A stretch of 6,688 nt of DNA, from contig CANCCJ010000134.1 of assembly GCA_947374535.1 (NCBI GenBank), positions 1 to 6,688 of the forward strand, in the 5' to 3' direction. Below the pieces are notes generated by a model that was given only the letters and a program-made list of their open reading frames with translations, was not told the DNA's origin and did not search any database. The position numbers were made by a program, and so were the translations under genes. Below, piece by piece: positions 1 through 6,517 of this stretch (its first letter is position 1; the number at the start of each line of letters is the position of its first letter). Source of the DNA: Comamonadaceae bacterium (GTDB lineage: Bacteria; Pseudomonadota; Gammaproteobacteria; Burkholderiales; Burkholderiaceae).

Positions 1-1973
1 AGCCTCATCGCAGGCAGTGCCGCCAATAGACGCTTGCCGTAAGACATGGTGTTGAGGCGCGTGTCGCACACGACCAAAACACCTGTGTCCGTCTCGCTTC
101 GGATCAAGCGCCCTGCCCCTTGCTTCAAAGCCACTGCCGCTTCAGGCAATGCGTGCTCGGCAAACGGGCTTCGCCCTTCGCGTGTCAGTCGCTGGCTTCG
201 GGCCTCGAACAGCGGGTCATCGGGCGGCGGAAACGGCAATTTGTCGATGACCACCAACTGCAGGGCATCGCCGGGCACATCAAAGCCCTCCCAAAATGAC
301 GCCGAGGCCACCAGCACGCAACCGGCGCCACCTTGGCTGCGGCCCTCGCGAAAACGCTCCATCAGTTTGCGCTTGGGGCTTTGGCCTTGTATCAAAACCT
401 CCACATTCACGCCTGAATCAAAACGTGATTGCAAGTGTTCACCGATGACGCGCATGGCGTTCAAGGTGGTGGTCAGCACCAGCGTTCGGCCCCCCAAAAG
501 CCCCACAGCCTCATGGACCAGCTGCGCAACTTGCCGCGCATGCGTGGGGTCACTCGGCTTGGGCAAATGGTCGGGCACATAGAGCGCCGCCTGCTGGGCG
601 TAGTCAAATGGGCTGCCCACCCGCATGGTGCGGGCCGCCGTCAGCCCGCAGGGCTGGGTGAACCAACTGAGGCGATCGTCCGAGCCCAGTGTGGCCGAGG
701 TGAACACCCAAGCCCTTTGCACAGGCACGGCAGCTTGCTCGGTCGTATGGTCTTGCGGCAAAGTGGGTGCCTGCGCTGGACTCGTCAATTTGGAAAACGT
801 GTCAGCGATGTCCAGCGGTGCCTCGATCAGGCGAAGCTGCGCACTGACCTCTGCCCAGCGCACGGCATCGTCATCGGGCGCATTGGCAAATTGCCGGGTC
901 CGTTGGCCAAAGGCGATGGTGCGCTCCATGAGCCGTTGAAAGTCGGGCGCCAACTCCGTCACCTGATCGAGCCCGGCGCTGAGCGTGTCCAGCGCCACTT
1001 GCAGCTGCTCCAGGCTCGCGGTCCAGGCGGCAGGCTCCACGCCTTGTGGTGCCCCTTCGGCCCAACGCAATCGCACAGCACCCCGGTGCTGCCCCGCAGC
1101 CAGCCGCCAGTCGCGTGTGGCTTTCTCGAGGCCTGCAGACAGCATTTGCCAGTCCACCAATCCGCGGGCCAGCTGCAAACCCGTGCCCAACACGTCACGC
1201 GCCAGCTCGAGCAACTGCACCGTGGACAGGTCTTGGCCCAGAAAATTGACACCGATTTCGTTGAGCTGGTGCGCCTCATCGAACACCGTGACGCGCACTG
1301 TGGGCAAGAGTTCGGCCACGCCCGATTCGCGCACCGACAGGTCGGCAAAAAACAGGTGGTGGTTGATCACCACCACATCGGCCGCCATGGCTTCCTTGCG
1401 TGCCAAGTTCACATGGCATGCGCGGTAGCGCGGGCAGTTCGAGCCCAAACAGTTGTCGCGGGTTGAGGTCACCAAGGGCCACAGCGACGAGCTTTCATCC
1501 AAGCCCGGCAATTCGGCCATGTCGCCTGACTGCGTCACTTGCGACCAGGACTCGACCTTGGCAATGGCCCGCTGGTAGGCGGCCTGAGCCGCTTGCGGGC
1601 TGTGGCGCGCTTGCTCCATGCGGTGCAGACACAGGTAACTGGAACGCCCTTTGAGCAAGGCCACGCGCACAGGCAAATTGAGCACCTGCGCCAAGCGCGG
1701 AATGTCACGCGAGAAAAGCTGGTCCTGCAGGGCCTTGGTGGCGGTTGAGATCAGGGCGCGCTGGCCACTGAGCAAGACAGGCACAAGGTAAGCGTAGGTT
1801 TTGCCCACGCCCGTCCCGGCCTCCACGACCAAGGCACCACCTTCTTCGATGGTTTCGACCACCGCCATGGCCATCTCGGTTTGCCCCTGACGCGGCTGAA
1901 AGCCGCTGACCTGCTGGGCCAACCGCCCAGCATCAGACAAGGTATCAGCCACAGCATCGGACAATCGGGTCAA
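1..1973 (-). CDS. yoaA: YoaA-type ATP-dependent DNA helicase (DinG/XPD-like, Fe-S), 3' end cut by window
   Basis: Superfamily 2 DNA helicase of the XPD/DinG group; 657 codons are present and the frame is still open at base 1. Visible in order: Q-motif-like segment around residues 25-34 (FQPRQGQTEM), Walker A EAGTGVGKT at 51-59, four cysteines C115, C175, C180 and C186 (YLC, then CLGSNCPRYRAC) that match the 4Fe-4S ligands of the family, DEAH box at 232-235, motif III TSAT at 425-428, motif V around SFWEGFDVPG at 559-568, and motif VI QGAGRLIR at 618-625. The layout and local sequence fit E. coli YoaA (about 636 aa) better than DinG, so perhaps only some 10-30 residues are missing. Known of the family: 5'-3' unwinding; E. 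coli YoaA works with the clamp-loader subunit HolC in repair at damaged forks. Start: TTG at 1973-1971, since the first in-frame ATG is codon 34, at the end of the Q-motif region. A Shine-Dalgarno AAGGAG sits 5 bases upstream. The start overlaps the previous stop as TTGA. YoaA versus DinG is inferred from recall, not alignment. Confidence 0.93.
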   Translation of the reverse strand, partial: MTRLSDAVADTLSDAGRLAQQVSGFQPRQGQTEMAMAVVETIEEGGALVVEAGTGVGKTYAYLVPVLLSGQRALISTATKALQDQLFSRDIPRLAQVLNLPVRVALLKGRSSYLCLHRMEQARHSPQAAQAAYQRAIAKVESWSQVTQSGDMAELPGLDESSSLWPLVTSTRDNCLGSNCPRYRACHVNLARKEAMAADVVVINHHLFFADLSVRESGVAELLPTVRVTVFDEAHQLNEIGVNFLGQDLSTVQLLELARDVLGTGLQLARGLVDWQMLSAGLEKATRDWRLAAGQHRGAVRLRWAEGAPQGVEPAAWTASLEQLQVALDTLSAGLDQVTELAPDFQRLMERTIAFGQRTRQFANAPDDDAVRWAEVSAQLRLIEAPLDIADTFSKLTSPAQAPTLPQDHTTEQAAVPVQRAWVFTSATLGSDDRLSWFTQPCGLTAARTMRVGSPFDYAQQAALYVPDHLPKPSDPTHARQVAQLVHEAVGLLGGRTLVLTTTLNAMRVIGEHLQSRFDSGVNVEVLIQGQSPKRKLMERFREGRSQGGAGCVLVASASFWEGFDVPGDALQLVVIDKLPFPPPDDPLFEARSQRLTREGRSPFAEHALPEAAVALKQGAGRLIRSETDTGVLVVCDTRLNTMSYGKRLLAALPAMR

Positions 1974-2188
1974 GCTGGCTCCTTGGGTTCGAGCATCACC
2001 TGCAAGCGCACGATCTGGTCACGCAGCGCCAAGCGGCGCTTTTTGAATCGGCGCAAGCGCAGTTCGTCTATCGGCTCATCACGTTCCATGGCCTGATCGA
2101 TCAAAGCGTCCAGATCGGCATGCTCCATTTGGAGCTCGATCAATTGCCGCGCGGGCGAGCGCAGATTGACTTCGGTTTCACTGCTCAC
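1970..2188 (-). CDS. YdcH/DUF465 family small protein
   Basis: A 72-residue, highly charged, probably all-helical cytosolic protein. It matches the DUF465 (YdcH) pattern: an ExxxLDxxI-type stretch at residues 22-30 (EHADLDALI), then an Arg/Lys-rich block RRFKKRRLALRDQI at about 46-59 ending in a hydrophobic heptad-like tail. Family members are short antiparallel helical hairpins of 60-80 residues with no firmly assigned role, so no function is claimed. The start is GTG at 2188, supported by GGAGGT 4 bases upstream; there is no downstream in-frame ATG that would keep the conserved first helix. It overlaps the preceding exported-protein gene by 11 bases, and its TGA overlaps the helicase TTG by 4 bases. 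Translation of the three genes is probably coupled. Confidence 0.85.
   Translation of the reverse strand: MSSETEVNLRSPARQLIELQMEHADLDALIDQAMERDEPIDELRLRRFKKRRLALRDQIVRLQVMLEPKEPA
1979..1984 (-). promoter_or_regulatory. Shine-Dalgarno site for the TTG-started helicase gene
   Basis: The minus strand reads AAGGAG followed by 5 bases and then TTG. The site lies within the last codons of the upstream YdcH-like gene, so the same bases encode the end of that protein. It decides the helicase start: this TTG is the only candidate with a well-placed site of this strength, and the next in-frame ATG is 33 codons on. Confidence 0.75.
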
Positions 2189-2522
2189 TCGGACCTCCGG
2201 ATGTCGGCGTCTTGTTTTGAAGCCGCTCATCGCGTTGACGGGTGCGCCAAGCGCGTTCTTGCGCATTGAGTGCCAGCTCTTTTTGGCGAATCGGGTCCAG
2301 CTGTGCCCGTTTGTTTTTTCTGACCGATGCCAGGCAATCGTTGACGGCGAATTTTTGCCAGCATGCGCGGGCCTCGGTGTCTTGCTGCACCGTGACTTGT
2401 TCACGCTGCAAGCTGAGCAGCGCCCGTTGATGGCTGATTTCGGCAAAAACGGGATCTTCGGTTTGAGCTGTCGCTGTGAAACAAGCGCAAGCCCAAGACA
2501 GAAACAAACCAACGTATTTCAT
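2178..2522 (-). CDS. Small secreted or periplasmic protein of unknown function
   Basis: 114 residues, not assigned to a named family. Residues 1-20 look like a Sec signal peptide: a lysine at position 2, a hydrophobic core (VGLFLSWACACF), then a plausible signal peptidase I site after ATAQ at 17-20. The two cysteines at 12 and 14 lie in the signal core and do not form a clear lipobox. The mature part, about 94 residues, is charged and helical, rich in Gln, Arg and Glu, with two cysteines (C54 and C63) in ACWQKFAVNDCL. That spacing could allow an intramolecular disulfide in the periplasm. The rest (KNKRAQLDPIRQKELALNAQERAWRTR) resembles a coiled coil. I recall similar Cys-KFAVNDCL proteins in Burkholderiales, but this is not verified. 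The ATG overlaps the zapE stop as ATGA with no clear Shine-Dalgarno, suggesting reinitiation by ribosomes finishing zapE. Function unknown. Confidence 0.8.
   Translation of the reverse strand: MKYVGLFLSWACACFTATAQTEDPVFAEISHQRALLSLQREQVTVQQDTEARACWQKFAVNDCLASVRKNKRAQLDPIRQKELALNAQERAWRTRQRDERLQNKTPTSGGPSEQ
2193..2198 (-). promoter_or_regulatory. Shine-Dalgarno site for the GTG-started YdcH-like gene
   Basis: The minus strand reads GGAGGT, 4 bases before the GTG at 2188. It is a near-perfect anti-16S match placed inside the final codons (Ser-Gly-Gly-Pro region) of the upstream gene. It fixes the non-ATG start of the 72-residue protein. Confidence 0.75.
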
Positions 2523-3616
2523 GTCAGGTGCGTGTCCACAGTGCGGTGCTCGAGCGCCAAAAATTCGCTCGACTGCATCTCGTGCAGGCGCGAGATGGTG
2601 CGCGGAAACTCGTGCGACATCGGGCCTTGCAGATAAAGCGCTTCGGGTTCGACTGCTGCCGACAGGATGAGCTTGACGCGGCGGTCATACAGCACATCGA
2701 TCAGCCAAGTGAAACGCCTAGCCTCGGACGCCATGCTGACGGGCAGTTGAGGCACATTGCTCAAAAGCACCGTATGGAACTGCGTGGCGATTTCGAGGTA
2801 ATCGTTTTGCGAGCGCGGGCCACCGCAAATGGCCATGAAGTCGAACCAGACCACATCACCCGAGCGGCGGCGCGACTGGATTTTGCGGGCCTCGATGTGC
2901 AGCACCGGGTCCTCGTCAGGGCCTGTGGCCAGGCGGTTGAACGCATCGTTCATTTCACGGTCAGCCTGCTCGCCCAAGGGCGAGTGGTACAGCTTGACCA
3001 TCTCCAGAGTGCGTCGGCGGTAATCGGTGCCGTTGTCGACATTCAACACATTCATGCGCTGGTTGAGCAAGGCGATCGCGGGCAAGATGCGATCGCGGTG
3101 CAGGCCGTTGGGGTACAAACCATCGGGCATGAAGTTGGACGTGGTCACAAAACCCACACCGTTTTCAAACAGCGCGACCAACAAGCGGTGCAGGATCATC
3201 GCATCGGTGATGTCGGCCACATGGAATTCATCAAAGCAGATCAAGCGGTAACGCTTGGCCATCTTTTTGCCCAACACATTCAGCGGATTGACAGTGCCTT
3301 GCATGGCGGTCAGCTCGCGGTGCACCTCGCGCATGAACTCGTGAAAGTGCAAGCGGGTCTTTCGTTTGATCGGCACAGCCTCGTAGAAGCAGTCCATCAA
3401 AAAGCTCTTGCCGCGCCCTACGCCGCCAAACATGTACACGCCCTTGGGGATCTCGGGGCGATGGATCAGTTTTTTCAGGGCGTTGGAGCGCTTGGCGCGG
3501 TAGACGGCCCACTCGTTGGCGCACACCTCGAGCGCCTCAATGGCGCGAAGCTGCGCAGGGTCGCTCTGAAAGCCGCGTTTGCGGAGTTCTTCTTCGTAAA
3601 CGGAACGAACGGACAT
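2519..3616 (-). CDS. zapE: ZapE/AFG1-family cell-division ATPase
   Basis: A 365-residue P-loop ATPase of the AFG1/LACE1 family, close to the usual length (E. coli ZapE about 375). With ATG 3616 as residue 1: Walker A GGVGRGKS at 64-71, Walker B LICFDEF with Asp-Glu at 129-130, sensor-1-like TTSN at 158-161, and a conserved C-terminal RTISRLHEM near 339-347 with a likely nucleotide-sensing arginine. Further family blocks are LHFHEFMREVH and SNFMPDGLYPNGLHRDRI-like sequence. Known of the family: ZapE associates with the Z-ring in E. coli and modulates FtsZ under stress; eukaryotic Afg1 is a mitochondrial protein-quality factor. The protein is cytosolic with no membrane segment. The start is uncertain between ATG 3616 (MSVRSVYEEEL, matching how I recall relatives beginning) and ATG 3631, five codons longer; neither has a good Shine-Dalgarno. 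The frame is open to a TTG at 3670, but that codon lies in the upstream terminator loop and is rejected. Its stop overlaps the next gene by 4 bases. Confidence 0.95.
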   Translation of the reverse strand: MSVRSVYEEELRKRGFQSDPAQLRAIEALEVCANEWAVYRAKRSNALKKLIHRPEIPKGVYMFGGVGRGKSFLMDCFYEAVPIKRKTRLHFHEFMREVHRELTAMQGTVNPLNVLGKKMAKRYRLICFDEFHVADITDAMILHRLLVALFENGVGFVTTSNFMPDGLYPNGLHRDRILPAIALLNQRMNVLNVDNGTDYRRRTLEMVKLYHSPLGEQADREMNDAFNRLATGPDEDPVLHIEARKIQSRRRSGDVVWFDFMAICGGPRSQNDYLEIATQFHTVLLSNVPQLPVSMASEARRFTWLIDVLYDRRVKLILSAAVEPEALYLQGPMSHEFPRTISRLHEMQSSEFLALEHRTVDTHLT

Positions 3617-3742
3617 GGGCGGATCGATCATCGACTTCAAAAACAAAACCCGGAAAAAAACCCGGAGCAAAGCCCGGGTTTGTGGGATGCAAGAACTTTA
3701 CCCCAACTCGCCGCCAACCGCAGTCGGCAGCGCGTCAAGGGC
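3617..3742. other. Intergenic region between lpdA and zapE
   Basis: About 126 bases between the lpdA stop and the chosen zapE start. It contains the terminator and the repeated CCGGGTTT arm. I could not identify a convincing sigma-70 promoter for zapE. A TTGACG at 3738-3733 (minus) resembles a -35 box but no -10 lies at proper spacing. Only about 20-35 bases remain between the terminator tail and the zapE start, so either a promoter lies before the terminator or zapE depends on readthrough. Confidence 0.6.
3654..3681 (-). terminator. Rho-independent terminator after lpdA
   Basis: On the minus strand an 8-base arm AAACCCGG (3681-3674), an 8-base loop and the complementary arm CCGGGTTT (3665-3658) run into seven consecutive T (3660-3654). 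Two further G-C pairs are possible inside the loop. This is a textbook intrinsic terminator 62 bases after the lpdA stop. It closes the 2-oxoglutarate dehydrogenase operon and separates it from zapE. A second CCGGGTTTT copy with a T-rich tail follows at 3653-3638; see findings. Confidence 0.9.
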
Positions 3743-5170
3743 TTAGAAGTTCAAGGTGCGTTTGTCCACGGCCAATGCGGCTTCTTTCGTGGCTTCGCTC
3801 AAAGATGGGTGCGCATGGCAAATGCGTGCGATGTCTTCGGCAGAAGCCTTGAATTCCATCGCCACTACAGCTTCAGAGATCAACTCGGACACCTGTGGGC
3901 CCACCATGTGCACGCCCAAGATCTCGTCGGTCGTGGCATCGGCCAAGAACTTCACCATACCGGTGGTATCGCCCAAAGCGCGTGCACGGCCGTTCGCGAG
4001 AAACGGGAATGTGCCAGCTTTGTACGCCACGCCGTCGGCCTTGAGTTGCTGCTCTGTGCGGCCCACCCAAGCAATTTCGGGGCTGGTGTAAATGACCCAA
4101 GGAATGGTGTTGAAGTTGACGTGGCCGTGTTGGCCCGCCATACGCTCAGCTACGGCAACGCCTTCCTCTTCGGCTTTGTGCGCGAGCATGGGGCCACGCA
4201 CCACATCGCCCACGGCCCACACGCCGGGGACGTTGGTTTTGCAATCGCCGTCCACCACAATGGCGCCACGCTCGTCGAGCTGCAGGCCGATGGCCTCTGG
4301 GTTCAAACCAACCGTGTTGGCCACGCGACCGATCGAGATGATGAGCTTGTCAGCGTCCAACACCACCGCTTCGCCTTTGGCGTTGGTGTAGTTGACGGTG
4401 ACGCCTTTTTTGCCGTTGACGATCTCACCGACTTTCACGCCGAGTTCGATCTTCAAGCCTTGCTTGTCAAAAGCTTTCTTGGCTTCTTTGGCGATTTGTT
4501 CGTCCACAGCACCGAGGAATGTAGGCAGACCTTCGAGGATGGTCACGTCCGCACCCAGACGACGCCACACAGACCCCATCTCCAAACCGATCACGCCTGA
4601 ACCAATCAAGGCCAGCTTCTTAGGCACGGCACCGACGCGCAAAGCGCCGTCGTTGGACAACACGTTGACTTCGTCAAACGGTGTGCCTGGCAAGGCACGG
4701 GCGTTAGAACCCGTGGCGATGATGACTTGCTTGGCGGTGATGGATTCTTCAGTCTTGCCCGCCACGTTGATGGTGTAGCCGCCTTCGGCCTTGCCCGCAA
4801 AGCTGCCGCGACCGTGGAAGAACGTGACCTTGTTTTTCTTGAACAGGTACAAGATGCCGTCGTTGTTTTGCTTCACAACGTTGTCCTTGCGGGCAATCAT
4901 CTTGGCCACATCCATCTTCACATCTTTGGCAGTGATGCCGTGTTCTGCGAAGTGGTGGTTGGCATGGTCAAAGTGTTCGCTGGATTGCAGCAAAGCCTTA
5001 GAGGGGATGCAACCCACGTTGGTACACGTGCCGCCGGGCGCTGGGCCACCGGCTGCGTTTTTCCACTCGTCGATACAAGCGACTTGGAAACCGAGTTGTG
5101 CAGCGCGAATGGCTGCAATGTAGCCACCGGGGCCACCACCAATGACGACGACGTCGAATTGTTTGCTCAT
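3743..5170 (-). CDS. lpdA: Dihydrolipoyl dehydrogenase, E3 of 2-oxoglutarate dehydrogenase
   Basis: 475 residues, full length. A flavoprotein that reoxidises the dihydrolipoyl arm of E2 and passes electrons through FAD to NAD+. Visible: FAD-binding GGGPGG at 11-16; redox disulfide C49 and C54 in [17 protein letters not shown] at 152-155; NAD-binding [11 protein letters not shown] at 190-200; second FAD motif [20 protein letters not shown] at 318-337; C-terminal catalytic His454 and Glu459 in HAHPSLSE, supplied to the partner subunit of the dimer. The segment before the first redox cysteine ([11 protein letters not shown]) is longer than in E. coli Lpd and typical of betaproteobacterial E3 proteins. 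Placement directly after odhB, 58 bases away, says it serves the 2-oxoglutarate complex; whether it also serves pyruvate dehydrogenase cannot be seen here. Start ATG 5170 has AAGAGA 8 bases upstream. It is sometimes named odhL in this setting. A strong terminator follows. Confidence 0.98.
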   Translation of the reverse strand: MSKQFDVVVIGGGPGGYIAAIRAAQLGFQVACIDEWKNAAGGPAPGGTCTNVGCIPSKALLQSSEHFDHANHHFAEHGITAKDVKMDVAKMIARKDNVVKQNNDGILYLFKKNKVTFFHGRGSFAGKAEGGYTINVAGKTEESITAKQVIIATGSNARALPGTPFDEVNVLSNDGALRVGAVPKKLALIGSGVIGLEMGSVWRRLGADVTILEGLPTFLGAVDEQIAKEAKKAFDKQGLKIELGVKVGEIVNGKKGVTVNYTNAKGEAVVLDADKLIISIGRVANTVGLNPEAIGLQLDERGAIVVDGDCKTNVPGVWAVGDVVRGPMLAHKAEEEGVAVAERMAGQHGHVNFNTIPWVIYTSPEIAWVGRTEQQLKADGVAYKAGTFPFLANGRARALGDTTGMVKFLADATTDEILGVHMVGPQVSELISEAVVAMEFKASAEDIARICHAHPSLSEATKEAALAVDKRTLNF

Positions 5171-5178
5171 GGTAAATA

Positions 5179-5184
5179 TCTCTT
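5179..5184 (-). promoter_or_regulatory. Probable Shine-Dalgarno site of lpdA
   Basis: The minus strand reads AAGAGA, 8 bases before the lpdA ATG, in an AT-rich leader (TTTAAGAGATATTTACC). The match is moderate but placed normally. It supports independent initiation of lpdA downstream of the odhB-lpdA hairpin. Confidence 0.55.
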
Positions 5185-5191
5185 AAATGAA

Positions 5192-5216
5192 CAACGCCCC
5201 CAAAGAGGGGGCATTG
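5192..5216 (-). other. GC-rich hairpin in the odhB-lpdA gap
   Basis: On the plus strand GCCCCC (5196-5201), loop AAAGA and GGGGGC (5207-5212) form a perfect 6-base stem. Three outer pairs follow after one mismatch (CAA 5192-5194 with TTG 5214-5216). In the minus-strand transcript it lies 12 bases after the odhB stop and 21 bases before the lpdA start. No uninterrupted T tract follows (GTTGTTCATTT), so it is a poor intrinsic terminator. It could be a partial terminator or an mRNA stability element; function is inference. Confidence 0.6.
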
Positions 5217-5228
5217 AAAACGGGTGAA

Positions 5229-6479
5229 TTAGATGTCGAACAGCAAGCGCGCTGGATCTTCCAGCGCTTCTTTCATCGCCACCAGACCCAAGACAGCTTC
5301 GCGGCCGTCAATGATGCGGTGGTCATACGACATGGCAAAGTAGTTCATGGGGCGAACCACCACTTGGCCGTTTTCCACCATGGCGCGGTCTTTGGTGGCG
5401 TGCACACCCAAAATCGCAGACTGTGGTGGGTTGATGATCGGGGTCGACATCATGGAGCCGAAGGTGCCACCGTTGGAGATGGAAAAAGTACCGCCGGTCA
5501 TTTCTTCTAGACCGAGCTTGCCGTCACGGGCTTTCACGCCAAATTCGGCGATCTTCTTCTCGATGTCGGCAAAGCTCATCTGATCAGCATTGCGCAGAAT
5601 TGGCACTACCAAACCGCGTGGGGAACCCACCGCGATACCGATGTCAAAGTAGCCGTGGTAGACGATGTCGTTGCCGTCCACCGACGCGTTCAACACAGGG
5701 AACTTTTTCAATGCGTGCACGGCCGCTTTGACGAAGAAGCTCATGAAGCCCAGCTTGACGCCGTGTTCCTTCTCGAAACGCTCTTGCATGCGCTTGCGCA
5801 TGTCCATGACCGGCGCCATGTTGATTTCGTTGAAGGTGGTCAGGATGGCGTTGGTCGATTGCGATTGCAACAGACGCTCAGCCACGCGCGCACGCAGACG
5901 TGTCATCGGCACGCGTTGCTCTGGGCGCTCGCCCAAAGCCACAGCAGGCGCTGCCACTTGGGGCAACGACTTGGTGGGCGCACCTGTAGGAATCACAGCG
6001 GCCGTAGACTGCACGCCACCGGCCACAGCAGACAACACATCACCTTTGGTGACGCGGCCGTCTTTGCCAGTGCCAGACACAGAGCCAGAGGCCAAGTTGT
6101 TGTCAGCCATCAGCTTAGCGGCAGCGGGCATGGCCACGCCAGCTTTGCTATTGGACACAGCGGCTGCGGCAGCAGCAGGTGCGGCGGCAACAGGTGTAGC
6201 AGCGGCAGGTGCGGCAGGAGCAGCAGCACCCACTTTGCCATCGGTGTCGATGCGCGCAATGAGCTGCTCTGCAGCCACGGTACCGCCATCGGCAACCAAG
6301 ATTTCGCACAACACGCCAGCAGCAGGTGCGGGCACTTCGAGCACGACTTTGTCGGTCTCGATGTCAATCAAGATTTCGTCAGCGGCGACGGACTCGCCCA
6401 CTTTCTTTTTCCATTGCAGCATGGTGGCTTCGGCCACGGATTCGGACAACTGGGGAACTTTGACTTCGATGATTGCCAT
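5229..6479 (-). CDS. odhB: Dihydrolipoyllysine-residue succinyltransferase, E2 of 2-oxoglutarate dehydrogenase
   Basis: 416 residues, full length; also called sucB. It forms the core of the complex and transfers the succinyl group from the lipoyl arm to CoA. Domains in order: a single N-terminal lipoyl domain at about 2-77 with lipoyl lysine K44 in ETDKV; an Ala/Pro-rich flexible linker at about 84-108; the peripheral subunit-binding domain at about 114-152 ([12 protein letters not shown] ... [14 protein letters not shown]); a second linker; and the catalytic acyltransferase domain from about 187 to the end, with [10 protein letters not shown] at 332-341 and active-site DHRIIDG containing His387 and Asp391. 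The C-terminus RLLFDI is typical of succinyl-type E2. Start ATG 6479 gives the usual [15 protein letters not shown] beginning; the upstream purine stretch AGAAAGAA is a weak Shine-Dalgarno. It sits 38 bases after odhA and 58 before lpdA, consistent with one operon. The cluster context settles 2-oxoglutarate rather than pyruvate as substrate. Confidence 0.98.
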   Translation of the reverse strand: MAIIEVKVPQLSESVAEATMLQWKKKVGESVAADEILIDIETDKVVLEVPAPAAGVLCEILVADGGTVAAEQLIARIDTDGKVGAAAPAAPAAATPVAAAPAAAAAAVSNSKAGVAMPAAAKLMADNNLASGSVSGTGKDGRVTKGDVLSAVAGGVQSTAAVIPTGAPTKSLPQVAAPAVALGERPEQRVPMTRLRARVAERLLQSQSTNAILTTFNEINMAPVMDMRKRMQERFEKEHGVKLGFMSFFVKAAVHALKKFPVLNASVDGNDIVYHGYFDIGIAVGSPRGLVVPILRNADQMSFADIEKKIAEFGVKARDGKLGLEEMTGGTFSISNGGTFGSMMSTPIINPPQSAILGVHATKDRAMVENGQVVVRPMNYFAMSYDHRIIDGREAVLGLVAMKEALEDPARLLFDI

Positions 6480-6517
6480 ATCAATTCTTTCTGTATTGGT
6501 GTTTTCGATGCAACGAT

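Noticed and set aside
429..1466. Plus-strand open frame of 345 codons opposite the helicase gene
   Set aside because: The minus strand carries a continuous frame with all the DinG/YoaA helicase motifs across this region; the plus-strand product has no recognisable domain.
1970..2512. Long 180-codon version of the YdcH-like frame
   Set aside because: The first 108 codons are an out-of-frame reading of the exported-protein gene; only the part from GTG 2188, with its own Shine-Dalgarno, matches DUF465.
3617..3670. Longer zapE start at TTG 3670
   Set aside because: The TTG lies in the loop of the lpdA terminator and the added residues are encoded by the terminator arms and T tracts; no relative would be expected to begin this way.
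3682..3742. TTGACG as a -35 box of a zapE promoter
   Set aside because: The only TA-rich candidate for -10 (TAAAGT) is 32 bases away, far beyond the usual 16-18 spacing, and transcripts would meet the terminator before zapE.
2528..4600. A 690-codon open frame on the plus strand spanning zapE, the terminator and part of lpdA
   Set aside because: It is in codon register with both minus-strand genes, so its stops would need sense TTA, CTA or TCA codons, which are rare in this GC-rich genome. It ends exactly at the TCA for Ser191 of lpdA. The product is His/Gln/Val-rich with no family motif and crosses a terminator.
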